Source: CAYTOJ01 sp964439415 (GTDB lineage: Bacteria > Pseudomonadota > Alphaproteobacteria > Rickettsiales > CAZAGG01). From it: a DNA stretch of 6,425 nucleotides. The notes under the pieces were generated by a model, which saw nothing but the letters and a program-made list of their open reading frames with translations, made no database searches and was not told the DNA's origin. Shown here piece by piece: positions 1-5,964 of the stretch. Location of the stretch: positions 1-6,425 of the forward strand of contig CAYTOJ010000107.1 of NCBI GenBank assembly GCA_964439415.1, written 5' to 3'. Every line of letters begins with the position of its first letter. The stretch's first letter is position 1. The translations under genes were made by a program, and so were the position numbers.

Positions 1-1
1 C

Positions 2-448
2 CAGTTCGCCAGGCACTATTGAATTTATGTAAACGGTGTCAAAGAGTGCTACATGCGCTTTGCTGTTCTGCTCATTTTCTGGCTGTTCAGGTAGGTGCTC
101 CAAACCACCGATCATCCAATTGCCATCCATCTGGTAAGCTTTTACCTCCAGGCCATCCAGTTGCAATTTACGCAAACGCCCCTTCCTGATTTCCTCAAAG
201 GTATAGTTCGCCTCCAGTTTTGCTATTTTTATAGAGTTATTCCGGCCTATTTCTATGCCACTCAGCACCGCCCGGTTTGCTGATACATCTTCTATTTCAA
301 GCTGTGTTATCTCAATGCCGTATTGTTGCAGGTATTGCTTTATTTGTGTGGCGGCAACCTGGTGCAGCGGAACAAAATGCCAGATAACAACGGCAATCAG
401 GCTTAAAAGCAGTACCGTCCATAATGCATAAACCGCAAATTTGCGCAT
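2..448 (-). CDS. AsmA/YdbH-like membrane-anchored protein, N-terminal part (truncated by window edge)
   Basis: Reading the minus strand from the ATG at 448-446 gives 149 uninterrupted codons that run off the left edge, so the stop is not in the window. The protein starts MRKFAVYALWTVLLLSLIAV, a short basic N-terminus followed by one hydrophobic segment (about residues 4-26) that should anchor it in the inner membrane with the rest in the periplasm. The following residues show alternating strand-like stretches, including 'AVLSGIEIG' (about 60-68), 'LRKLQLDGLEV' (about 93-103) and 'WMIGGLEHL'. This resembles the opening of AsmA-like/YdbH-type proteins, in which repeated beta strands form a lipid-carrying groove between the two membranes. 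A possible Shine-Dalgarno GAGG lies at 456-453, four bases before the ATG. It is divergent from lptD across 135 bp. The open frame is firm. The family is inferred from pattern alone, and a TamB- or AsmA-type protein is also possible. Confidence 0.7.
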   Translation of the reverse strand, partial: MRKFAVYALWTVLLLSLIAVVIWHFVPLHQVAATQIKQYLQQYGIEITQLEIEDVSANRAVLSGIEIGRNNSIKIAKLEANYTFEEIRKGRLRKLQLDGLEVKAYQMDGNWMIGGLEHLPEQPENEQNSKAHVALFDTVYINSIVPGEL

Positions 449-583
449 CCCACCTCACCGTACTGTTTATATGTTTGCGCATAGCTGCTTAACTGCAAAA
501 AATCCACACTTTAGAAACGCAAGTAGTACACGTCATAATTTTTAATTTACTTTTATCGTTAACCGTTACATCAATTCAGATAG
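449..583. promoter_or_regulatory. Divergent intergenic region with promoters for the YdbH-like gene and the lptD operon
   Basis: These 135 bp separate two genes read outward and are AT-rich, especially 535-560. Both transcripts should start here. A weak plus-strand candidate is TTTAGA (510-515) and CATAAT (534-539) with an 18-base spacer. It is a poor match to a sigma-70 promoter and only a guess. No clear Shine-Dalgarno precedes lptD: the bases just before its ATG read CAGATAG, whose last three bases are an in-frame stop. No convincing operator palindrome was found. Confidence 0.35.
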
Positions 584-2767
584 ATGAAAATAAAAAGCAA
601 AGTGCATTTCTTGAGTTATCAAGCACATAAATTATTGCCAATATTTGCGCTGTTCTGGTGTTACCTTGCGCCGGGAATTGCAGAGGCCGCTGAAGTTATG
701 GAAGGGCAGGGCAGTCTGGAAAGAAAGCCCGTTTACCTGGAAGCGGACGAGATGGATTATGATAAAGATTCCCATATTATAACCGCCCGTGGTAATGTGC
801 AGGCAATGCAGGATAACCGTATAGTACGCGCTGATGAAGTGGTGTATGAGCAGGATAAGAATCTTGTCACCGCTGCGGGCAATGTCAGCCTGATGGAAGC
901 TGATGGCACGGTGTACTTTGGTGATAAGGTAGAGCTTAAGGACGACCTGAAAGAAGGAATAGTGGAGAGCCTGAAGGCGAAACTATCCGATGGCTCCCTG
1001 CTCACATCCGATAGTGCCAGGCGCATGGGTGGCAATGTTGTAAAGCTTAATGATGCCTTATACACGCCATGTAAAATCTGTGAGGATGATCCAACCAAGC
1101 CACCTTTATGGCGCATTAAAGCCAAACGGGTGAAGATGGATCAGGAAAAACAGAAAATGACCTATCGGGATGCCAGACTGGAAGTCTACGGCGTGCCGGT
1201 TCTCTATACTCCGTATTTCACTCACCCAACCCCTGATGCGCCATCTAAAACAGGGATTCTGACGCCTACATGGAAAGGCTCCAATTCACTTGGAGCAAGG
1301 GTGGATGTGCCTTTTTTTATGGCGATAAAGCCCAATATGGATGCAACCATAACGCCTATATATACCAGCAAGGAAGGCATGGTGATGGGTGGGGAGTATC
1401 GTTATCTGAACAACAGCGGTTCCATGAAATTACAGGGTAGCGTCACTAATCCACAGAAGCGCGATAATACCGGGCGGCAGATAGGCGGCAATGAGTTTCG
1501 CGGTCATGTGGAGGGGGTAGGTAATTTCGCTTTAAGTGATGCCTGGAGCTGGGGCTTTAACGGCAAACGCTCCAGCGATGACACCTACCTGGCGCGTTAT
1601 GGTTTTGGTTATGAGGATTATTTAACATCCCAGGCGTATGTTGACAGAATAGCTAGCCATGATTATCTTAATGTGCGTACTATCAGCTTTCAGGGACTTC
1701 GGCAGAATTACAATACGGCTTCCACGCCATTGGTGCTGCCTGAAATATCGTATTATAAGGAATCTGCCCCGGGTGATGGCAGGGTGAAGTATTTTGCTAA
1801 GGCCAATGCGTTATCCCTAACCCGCGATGATGACCTTAACACCAGCCGTACATCCGGAACATTAGGTGCGCGCCTGCCCGGCGTAACACCGTTCGGTCTA
1901 ACCTATGAGGCCGGGGTTCAGGTTCGCGCTGATTATTACAATGCCAATAATTACAGCTATTTTAAAAATGGCAGGATGATAACGGATGATGGCGCGGCGC
2001 GTGCCATACCCGAGGCCAGCCTGAAGCTGGGCTATCCATTTATCAGCACCACCGGCAGGCTGACATCCGTGATTGAGCCGATAGCATCGTTTTATGCTGC
2101 ACCTAACGGCTATGATCCACTGAGTAATCCAAATGAGGATAGCCAGGTGGTGGAACTGGATTACCTGAATCTGTTTGATAGCGATCGCTTCCCCGGATTT
2201 GACCGTTTCGAGCAGGGAATCCGTGCTAATTATGGCCTGCGCGGTAGCTTGAATTATGCGGGGCTTGGTAATTTTGACTACGCATTCGGGCGCGGTTATG
2301 TGACAGATGAAAATCCGGTTATATCATACCTGTCCAGGGAGAGTGAGAACAGCACAGATTATGTTGGTTTTGCCAAGCTTCAGACGGGGCCTTTTCAGGC
2401 CAGTTACCGTTACCGCCTCCGTGATAATCTCGCCTTGAGCGCAGGCTCACTTAATACTTCACTGGGGTTTGACAGGTACGCGGTAGGCTTTGAATACGAC
2501 CAGTTCAATAAGGATCCGGTGATCGGGGATAGAAAACAAGGTGCAGTGAACGGCAGTGTAAGGCTTGGTGAATTCTGGAATATAAGTGCCTATGGCCGCC
2601 GTGATTTCTCTGATATCGGTGGGCCGCTCAACAGCGGCGTCGGCCTGGTCTACAGCGATGAATGCCTTACCCTTACCACCGGCATGTCACGCGAATTCAC
2701 CCGCGACCGTGATATTAAGCCTAATACTTCCTTCCTGTTCAGAGTGGCGCTTAAAAACCTGGAGTAA
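584..2767 (+). CDS. lptD: LPS-assembly protein LptD (outer-membrane LPS translocon)
   Basis: LptD is the outer-membrane beta-barrel that, with the lipoprotein LptE as plug, receives LPS from the periplasmic Lpt bridge and inserts it into the outer leaflet. The 727-residue product has a signal peptide (basic N-terminus, hydrophobic core about 17-32, AEA-type cleavage near residue 35). An LptA/OstA-like beta-jellyroll domain follows at about 50-165 ('YLEADEMDYD', 'ARGNVQ', 'AAGNVSL'). Next comes the family signature region: 'YTPCKIC' at 160-166, 'PPLWRIKAKRV' at 173-183, and 'VYGVPVLYTPYF' at 201-212 with 'KTGILTPTW' at 222-230. The rest is barrel, ending 'SFLFRVALKNLE'. The mature protein has only three cysteines, C163, C166 and C694, and the C-terminal one could form the interdomain disulfide known to be needed in E. 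coli LptD. The length is slightly below the E. coli protein (784). The start is the first possible, since a TAG stop lies immediately upstream at 581-583, but its ribosome binding site is weak. It heads a likely operon with the surA-like gene. Confidence 0.95.
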   Translation: MKIKSKVHFLSYQAHKLLPIFALFWCYLAPGIAEAAEVMEGQGSLERKPVYLEADEMDYDKDSHIITARGNVQAMQDNRIVRADEVVYEQDKNLVTAAGNVSLMEADGTVYFGDKVELKDDLKEGIVESLKAKLSDGSLLTSDSARRMGGNVVKLNDALYTPCKICEDDPTKPPLWRIKAKRVKMDQEKQKMTYRDARLEVYGVPVLYTPYFTHPTPDAPSKTGILTPTWKGSNSLGARVDVPFFMAIKPNMDATITPIYTSKEGMVMGGEYRYLNNSGSMKLQGSVTNPQKRDNTGRQIGGNEFRGHVEGVGNFALSDAWSWGFNGKRSSDDTYLARYGFGYEDYLTSQAYVDRIASHDYLNVRTISFQGLRQNYNTASTPLVLPEISYYKESAPGDGRVKYFAKANALSLTRDDDLNTSRTSGTLGARLPGVTPFGLTYEAGVQVRADYYNANNYSYFKNGRMITDDGAARAIPEASLKLGYPFISTTGRLTSVIEPIASFYAAPNGYDPLSNPNEDSQVVELDYLNLFDSDRFPGFDRFEQGIRANYGLRGSLNYAGLGNFDYAFGRGYVTDENPVISYLSRESENSTDYVGFAKLQTGPFQASYRYRLRDNLALSAGSLNTSLGFDRYAVGFEYDQFNKDPVIGDRKQGAVNGSVRLGEFWNISAYGRRDFSDIGGPLNSGVGLVYSDECLTLTTGMSREFTRDRDIKPNTSFLFRVALKNLE
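2761..2764 (+). promoter_or_regulatory. Ribosome binding site fixing the surA-like start at 2772
   Basis: GGAG sits inside the last sense codons of lptD, seven bases before the ATG at 2772. The same frame is open further upstream, to an ATG at 2586, but those 62 codons lie inside lptD in another frame. Only the start at 2772 gives an immediate signal peptide. This site therefore decides the start and implies translational coupling to lptD. Confidence 0.75.
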
Positions 2768-2771
2768 TTAT

Positions 2772-4025
2772 ATGTTCAAATTTGCTGCGTTATTTATCTC
2801 CGCATTATTATTGGCGACATCCGCCAATGCTTCAATTCAGGAGCGGATAGTCGCAACCATAGATGATAAAGCTGTAACATCCTACGATCTGGAACAAAGG
2901 GTTCTGCTGGCGATACTCGGCTCTAATCTCGCCTTTAATGAGGAGACTAAGCAGAAGCTCAGGCCAATCATCATCCGCGCCCTTGCGGATGAGATTCTGA
3001 CACAGAAGGAGGCCTCCAGGCAGGGGGTTTCAGTATCTGAAGCGGAGCTAAGCAAGGCACTGGAGACTATAGCTGCGCGTAACGGCTCTGATATAAGTTT
3101 GCTAAGGACAAAGCTGGATTCACGCGGGGTAAGTATAAATACTTTGCGGGAGCAAGTTAGCGGGCAGCTATTGTGGAACAAACTGCTGTCGCAGAAAGTG
3201 CGCCCAAAAATCAGAGTGTCTGACGAAGAGGTGCTGGACGCGATAGAAGCCTCCGGCAACAGCCTGAGTAGAGATGAATATCTGATTTCAGAAATAGTTA
3301 TGCCGGTATATTCTTCCGAATCAGAAACACAGGTACGGGAGGTGGCTAAGAAGGTTTATAGCGGCATCCGTGGTGGCGGTTCCTTTGAGGCATTCCAGCG
3401 GGAGTTTTCCAATAAATCACAGCAGGAGGAAAATGCAGGTGGTGACAGATGGGTAACGCAGGATCTGGTGGATTCAGAAATAGCTAAGGTATTGTCTGAC
3501 TTGCAGGATGGAGCGGTATCGGAGCCGATAAGAACCAGCGATAGCTATCATATAATCAAGCTTAAATCTAAGCGGAAGCAGTCCGGTGATTCACTCTCCA
3601 GAATCACACTGGATATTGAGGAGGCGGTATTTCCAATGGAATCTAAAGGAACTTCCGATGAATCTGCAAAAAAAATAGCGGAAATAGGCGAGAAAACCGC
3701 AAAATATACCACCTGTAATGATTTTAGAAACGCAGTAGAGAAAATTGATGGCGCGGATGTAAAATCCAGAACTAAGCTGAATTATTCAGCAATAGATGAA
3801 TCTGAACGCAGCAGGCTGGCACGTCTTAGCGTGGGTGAAAAAACCATGCCGTTCCAGAGTGGGGATGCGATAAAGGTTATCATGGTTTGCAAGCGCACTT
3901 TAAGCTTGCCGGAGGAGGAGAAAAACCACGTCCGCTCTGCAATATTCAACCGTAAGGCTGAACTTGAATCCCGTAAGTATATGCGCAATATCAGACGCTC
4001 AAGTATGGTAGAGATAAGAATCTGA
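2772..4025 (+). CDS. surA: SurA-like periplasmic chaperone / parvulin-type peptidyl-prolyl isomerase
   Basis: SurA-type proteins escort unfolded outer-membrane proteins, LptD among them, through the periplasm to the BAM complex. Some also catalyse prolyl cis-trans isomerisation. The 417-residue product starts with a clear signal peptide (MFKFAALFISALLLATSANA, cleavage after residue 20). A SurA N-terminal chaperone domain covers about 21-150: 'IVATIDDKAVTSYDLEQR' at 27-44, then helices including 'ALADEILTQKEA'. One recognisable parvulin domain lies at about 168-268 ('DEYLISEIVMPV', 'GGGSFEAFQREFS', 'AGGDRWV', 'GAVSEPIRTSDSYHIIKL'). Residues about 275-376 may be a degenerate second parvulin unit, ending in 'AIKVIMVCKRT'. 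E. coli SurA has 428 residues and two parvulin domains. The usual GGDLGW-type loop is shortened here to GGDRW, so isomerase activity is uncertain, although chaperone function does not depend on it in E. coli. Four bases separate it from lptD and eleven from the next gene. Confidence 0.9.
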   Translation: MFKFAALFISALLLATSANASIQERIVATIDDKAVTSYDLEQRVLLAILGSNLAFNEETKQKLRPIIIRALADEILTQKEASRQGVSVSEAELSKALETIAARNGSDISLLRTKLDSRGVSINTLREQVSGQLLWNKLLSQKVRPKIRVSDEEVLDAIEASGNSLSRDEYLISEIVMPVYSSESETQVREVAKKVYSGIRGGGSFEAFQREFSNKSQQEENAGGDRWVTQDLVDSEIAKVLSDLQDGAVSEPIRTSDSYHIIKLKSKRKQSGDSLSRITLDIEEAVFPMESKGTSDESAKKIAEIGEKTAKYTTCNDFRNAVEKIDGADVKSRTKLNYSAIDESERSRLARLSVGEKTMPFQSGDAIKVIMVCKRTLSLPEEEKNHVRSAIFNRKAELESRKYMRNIRRSSMVEIRI

Positions 4026-4036
4026 GCGGCTCTTAT

Positions 4037-5545
4037 ATGAGCAAAAAGAAGGCTCTGGTTTTTATTGTAGCTTATAATGCTGAAACCAGCATCACTCAGG
4101 TTCTATCCCGCATCCCCGAGGAAATATGGAATGGTGCTGCATATGATACCGAAGTTTTAGTGGTGGATGATGCATCAAGCGATGCAACCGCGCTTAAGTG
4201 TAATCAGTTCATGCTGGAGACAGGGAAATTCTTACGGATACTACGCAATCCGAAAAACCAGGGGTATGGCGGCAATCAGAAGATTGGCTATAGTTATGCC
4301 ATCAGAAATGACTTCGATATGGTGGCACTGCTGCATGGTGATGCGCAGTACCCGCCAGAGAAACTGCCTGAACTGTTCGACAAAATAAACAGTGGTGCGG
4401 ATGCTGCTCTGGGTTCTCGCATGGTGCGCAAAAGGGATGCATTAAAGGGCGGTATGCCATTTTATAAATTTGCTGGAAATATTATTCTCACCAGACTGCA
4501 AAATCTTGTGCTTGGCACACATTTAAGTGAGTTCCACACAGGCTTCAGGGCGTACAAAGTGGCTGCATTGAAAAGCATACCTTTTCACTGTAATGCCGAC
4601 GGATTCGATTTTGATACTGATATTTTGATTCAGCTTTCCGACTCTGGCTACAAAATTGAGGAAATTCCGATACCGACCCGTTATGGCGATGAGGTATGCC
4701 ATGTAAACGGCATTAAATACGCTTTAGCTATTATTCTCTCCACTTTTCGTTCCCGCGTGCAGAAGTATCATATCTTTTATGATCCTAAATTTGATTATAA
4801 CCGTAACGTATACAACCCGGTAAAAACCAACTTTGATAGCAGCCATAGTTACGCCATTGCAAAGGTAAGGCCAGGCAGCCGTGTGATATGCATAGGCGAA
4901 GATTTAACCACGGTGGCGTATGAGCTGACCGCTAAAGGTTGCCGGGTATTTGGCTATGGCTCAGCAATCCCGGAAGATGCCTCATATTTTGAGAATTTTG
5001 CGGTTCTGGATGTAGATAAATGGACTGCCGACCCGCAGGATTTGCCCCCCGCTGATTATATAATACTGCTGGATATGCTGAGTAATACATCCACACCTGA
5101 AAAATTCCTGCGGCAAATCAGGGATATGGTAGTGCGGGATTCTCCGGAAGTTATAATAACCATCGGTAATATCGGGTTCCTGCCGGTCAGGCTTATGCTT
5201 CTTCTGGGGCAGTTTAATTATGGCAGACGCGGTATTCTTGCACATTTCCATAAGCGTTTGTTCACCTTAAGTTCCATATGCCGGATGCTGAAGTACCAGG
5301 GCTTTAATGTGCTGGAGATTAAGGGCATTCCCGTACCGATACCATTTGTTATAAAAAACAGAAAACTAAGTATGGCTCTGCTGGGGCTTAACAACCTGTT
5401 GATTAAAATCTCCCCTGGGATGTTCTCGTTCCAGCTTGCGATTCATGCCAGCATAAGGCCAACGCTGGACATGCTGCTGGAAAACGCAGCAGAAGGTGGC
5501 CGCTCTGAGTTCATCAAAGCTATGAGTATGAAAAGCGATTCATAG
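4037..5545 (+). CDS. Fusion of family-2 glycosyltransferase and class I methyltransferase-like domain
   Basis: The 502-residue product has two parts. Residues about 5-240 are a GT-A fold family-2 glycosyltransferase of the dolichol-phosphate-sugar-synthase-like type: 'FIVAYNAE' (9-16), nucleotide-binding 'VVDDASSDAT' (42-51), 'NQGYGGNQKIGY' (74-85), the metal-site motif 'LLHGDAQYPPE' (98-108), 'GSRMV' (126-130), 'HTGFRAYK' (167-174) and 'EIPIPTRYGDE' (209-219). Such enzymes move a sugar from a nucleotide donor, often to a polyprenyl phosphate. Residues about 265-490 align by eye with the C-terminal SAM-methyltransferase domain fused to such enzymes ('VRPGSRVICIGEDL' 277-290, 'YIILLDMLSN' 341-350, 'ITIGNIGFLPVRLMLLLGQF' 374-393, 'GILAHFHKRLFT' 399-410, 'YQGFNV' 420-425). 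Its SAM-binding residues look lost (see findings). There is no strong transmembrane segment, so it probably acts at the cytoplasmic face of the membrane. It lies 11 bp after the surA-like gene, and the Shine-Dalgarno is weak. The sugar and acceptor cannot be told from sequence. Confidence 0.85.
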   Translation: MSKKKALVFIVAYNAETSITQVLSRIPEEIWNGAAYDTEVLVVDDASSDATALKCNQFMLETGKFLRILRNPKNQGYGGNQKIGYSYAIRNDFDMVALLHGDAQYPPEKLPELFDKINSGADAALGSRMVRKRDALKGGMPFYKFAGNIILTRLQNLVLGTHLSEFHTGFRAYKVAALKSIPFHCNADGFDFDTDILIQLSDSGYKIEEIPIPTRYGDEVCHVNGIKYALAIILSTFRSRVQKYHIFYDPKFDYNRNVYNPVKTNFDSSHSYAIAKVRPGSRVICIGEDLTTVAYELTAKGCRVFGYGSAIPEDASYFENFAVLDVDKWTADPQDLPPADYIILLDMLSNTSTPEKFLRQIRDMVVRDSPEVIITIGNIGFLPVRLMLLLGQFNYGRRGILAHFHKRLFTLSSICRMLKYQGFNVLEIKGIPVPIPFVIKNRKLSMALLGLNNLLIKISPGMFSFQLAIHASIRPTLDMLLENAAEGGRSEFIKAMSMKSDS

Positions 5546-5551
5546 ACATAA

Positions 5552-5610
5552 TGCGCACGGGTTGGCGGGTGTGTCCGCCGGAGCTTTAGCGAAGGGGGAT
5601 GGCGTGCGCA
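5552..5610. repeat. Nested GC-rich inverted repeat just after the operon
   Basis: Eight-base perfect arms, TGCGCACG (5552-5559) and CGTGCGCA (5603-5610), enclose two alternative inner hairpins. One is GGCGG (5564-5568) with CCGCC (5575-5579). The other is TCCGCC (5574-5579) with GGGGGA (5594-5599), which carries one mismatch and closes toward GC-TTTA-GC. It starts seven bases after the glycosyltransferase stop. It could be a transcript-end stabiliser or a Rho-type terminator region, or a small palindromic repeat. No T-tract follows on the plus strand, so it is not a classic intrinsic terminator. Confidence 0.6.
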
Positions 5611-5613
5611 AAA

Positions 5614-5805
5614 TATATAGGTAACTCCCCAGGTCTGCCGGTCTGGTTGTACATTGCTTGTCTTCCCCACCGCGAGCATAGGGGGATTAAGGGGGGGGGA
5701 ATGGGATGGTACTATGGAAAGAAGAAAGATTCCCCCCCCTGGCCCCCTTTGTGCCCGGTGGGGGAAGCCGAGAGGCAGTACCGATACCTGGGAGTTACAT
5801 ATATA
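5614..5805. repeat. About 192-bp near-palindrome with ~20-bp terminal inverted repeats (MITE-like)
   Basis: The left end (5614-5634) and the reverse complement of the right end (5786-5805) both read TATATA-N-GTAACTCCC-AGGT, with one mismatch and one extra C on the left. Further in, TTCCCCACC (5663-5671) pairs with GGTGGGGGAA (5757-5766). The block 5680-5702 (two G-tracts) pairs with 5730-5748 (two C-tracts). The apex is about 5703-5728. The order of paired segments is kept throughout, so the whole unit is one long imperfect foldback. The hexamer TATATA at both ends could be a target duplication or part of the repeat. An open frame across it (5599-5832) has no credible start and its protein is an artefact of the G/C tracts. 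No transposase is inside. Confidence 0.65.
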
Positions 5806-5840
5806 GACCTGTCCTCGGCCAAGCAGAAGTGAGACGTTTG

Positions 5841-5912
5841 CAGGCTGTGGGTAACGGCGATGTGAGCGCGCTTTAATTACGCTGGTCTCGCATCGCCGTT
5901 ATCCATAGCCTG
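5841..5912. repeat. 26-bp-stem inverted repeat upstream of the transposase gene
   Basis: The left arm 5841-5866 (starting CAGGCTGTGG) and the right arm 5887-5912 (ending CATAGCCTG) are complementary at 23 of 26 positions around a 20-base loop. In plus-strand RNA the three remaining positions would be G-U or U-G pairs, so the whole stem can form. Inside the loop, GCG (5868-5870) can pair with CGC (5880-5882). No T-tract follows on either strand. It may be a structural part of the mobile element's left end, an independent repeat, or a structured RNA. The role is unknown. Confidence 0.65.
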
Positions 5913-5917
5913 GCAAC

Positions 5918-5964
5918 AAAAAAGGCCTCATAAGGAGTATGTAACAACTTCATCATGAGGCCTT
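5918..5964 (-). terminator. Possible minus-strand intrinsic terminator
   Basis: Read on the minus strand, the same 10-bp stem is followed immediately by six T residues (complement of 5923-5918), which is the layout of a Rho-independent terminator. The 23-base loop is longer than usual. No minus-strand gene is visible to its right, so it would end antisense or unseen leftward transcription coming from the mobile element. Confidence 0.35.
5922..5964 (+). promoter_or_regulatory. Hairpin covering the transposase ribosome binding site
   Basis: A perfect 10-bp inverted repeat, AAGGCCTCAT (5922-5931) and ATGAGGCCTT (5955-5964), encloses a 23-base loop and ends directly at the transposase ATG. The only good Shine-Dalgarno for that start, GAGG at 5957-5960, lies within the right arm. 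A transcript entering from the left would therefore fold and hide it. Known insertion sequences such as IS10 and IS50 use this arrangement to stop read-through transcripts from making transposase. Applying that here is inference. Confidence 0.5.

Larger units (their letters stand above)
5546..5964. other. Gene-free, hairpin-packed boundary between envelope operon and mobile element
   Basis: No credible coding frame lies in these 419 bp. It holds four consecutive inverted repeats, with short unpaired spacers at 5546-5551, 5611-5613, 5806-5840 and 5913-5921. No tRNA, CRISPR repeat or attachment site was seen. The left end of the right-hand insertion element should lie somewhere in it, but it cannot be placed without the right end. 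Confidence 0.6.

Noticed and set aside
95..283. Plus-strand open frame of 62 codons
   Set aside because: It lies inside the minus-strand YdbH-like gene, whose frame is longer, has a membrane anchor and a ribosome binding site.
757..1125. Minus-strand open frame inside lptD
   Set aside because: Shadow of lptD with no family features. The similar frames at 2882-3259, 3782-3988 and 4982-5251 are rejected for the same reason.
2586..2771. Longer start for the surA-like gene
   Set aside because: These codons overlap lptD in another frame and would bury the clear signal peptide. The start at 2772 has GGAG seven bases upstream.
5552..5620. Classic intrinsic terminator for the lptD operon
   Set aside because: The GC-rich hairpin is followed by AAAATATATA on the plus strand, with no run of T residues.
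5443..5679. Minus-strand frame spanning the end of the glycosyltransferase gene and the first palindromes
   Set aside because: Half is antisense to a real gene and half is palindromic repeat. There is no recognisable domain.
5599..5832. Plus-strand 77-codon frame across the foldback element
   Set aside because: Its protein is set by G and C tracts and palindrome arms, with no good ribosome binding site and no recognisable domain.
5614..5912. CRISPR array or IS110-like bridge-RNA element
   Set aside because: There are no regularly spaced direct repeats, and the neighbouring protein has helix-turn-helix segments of the rve/IS3 type, not an IS110 DEDD transposase.
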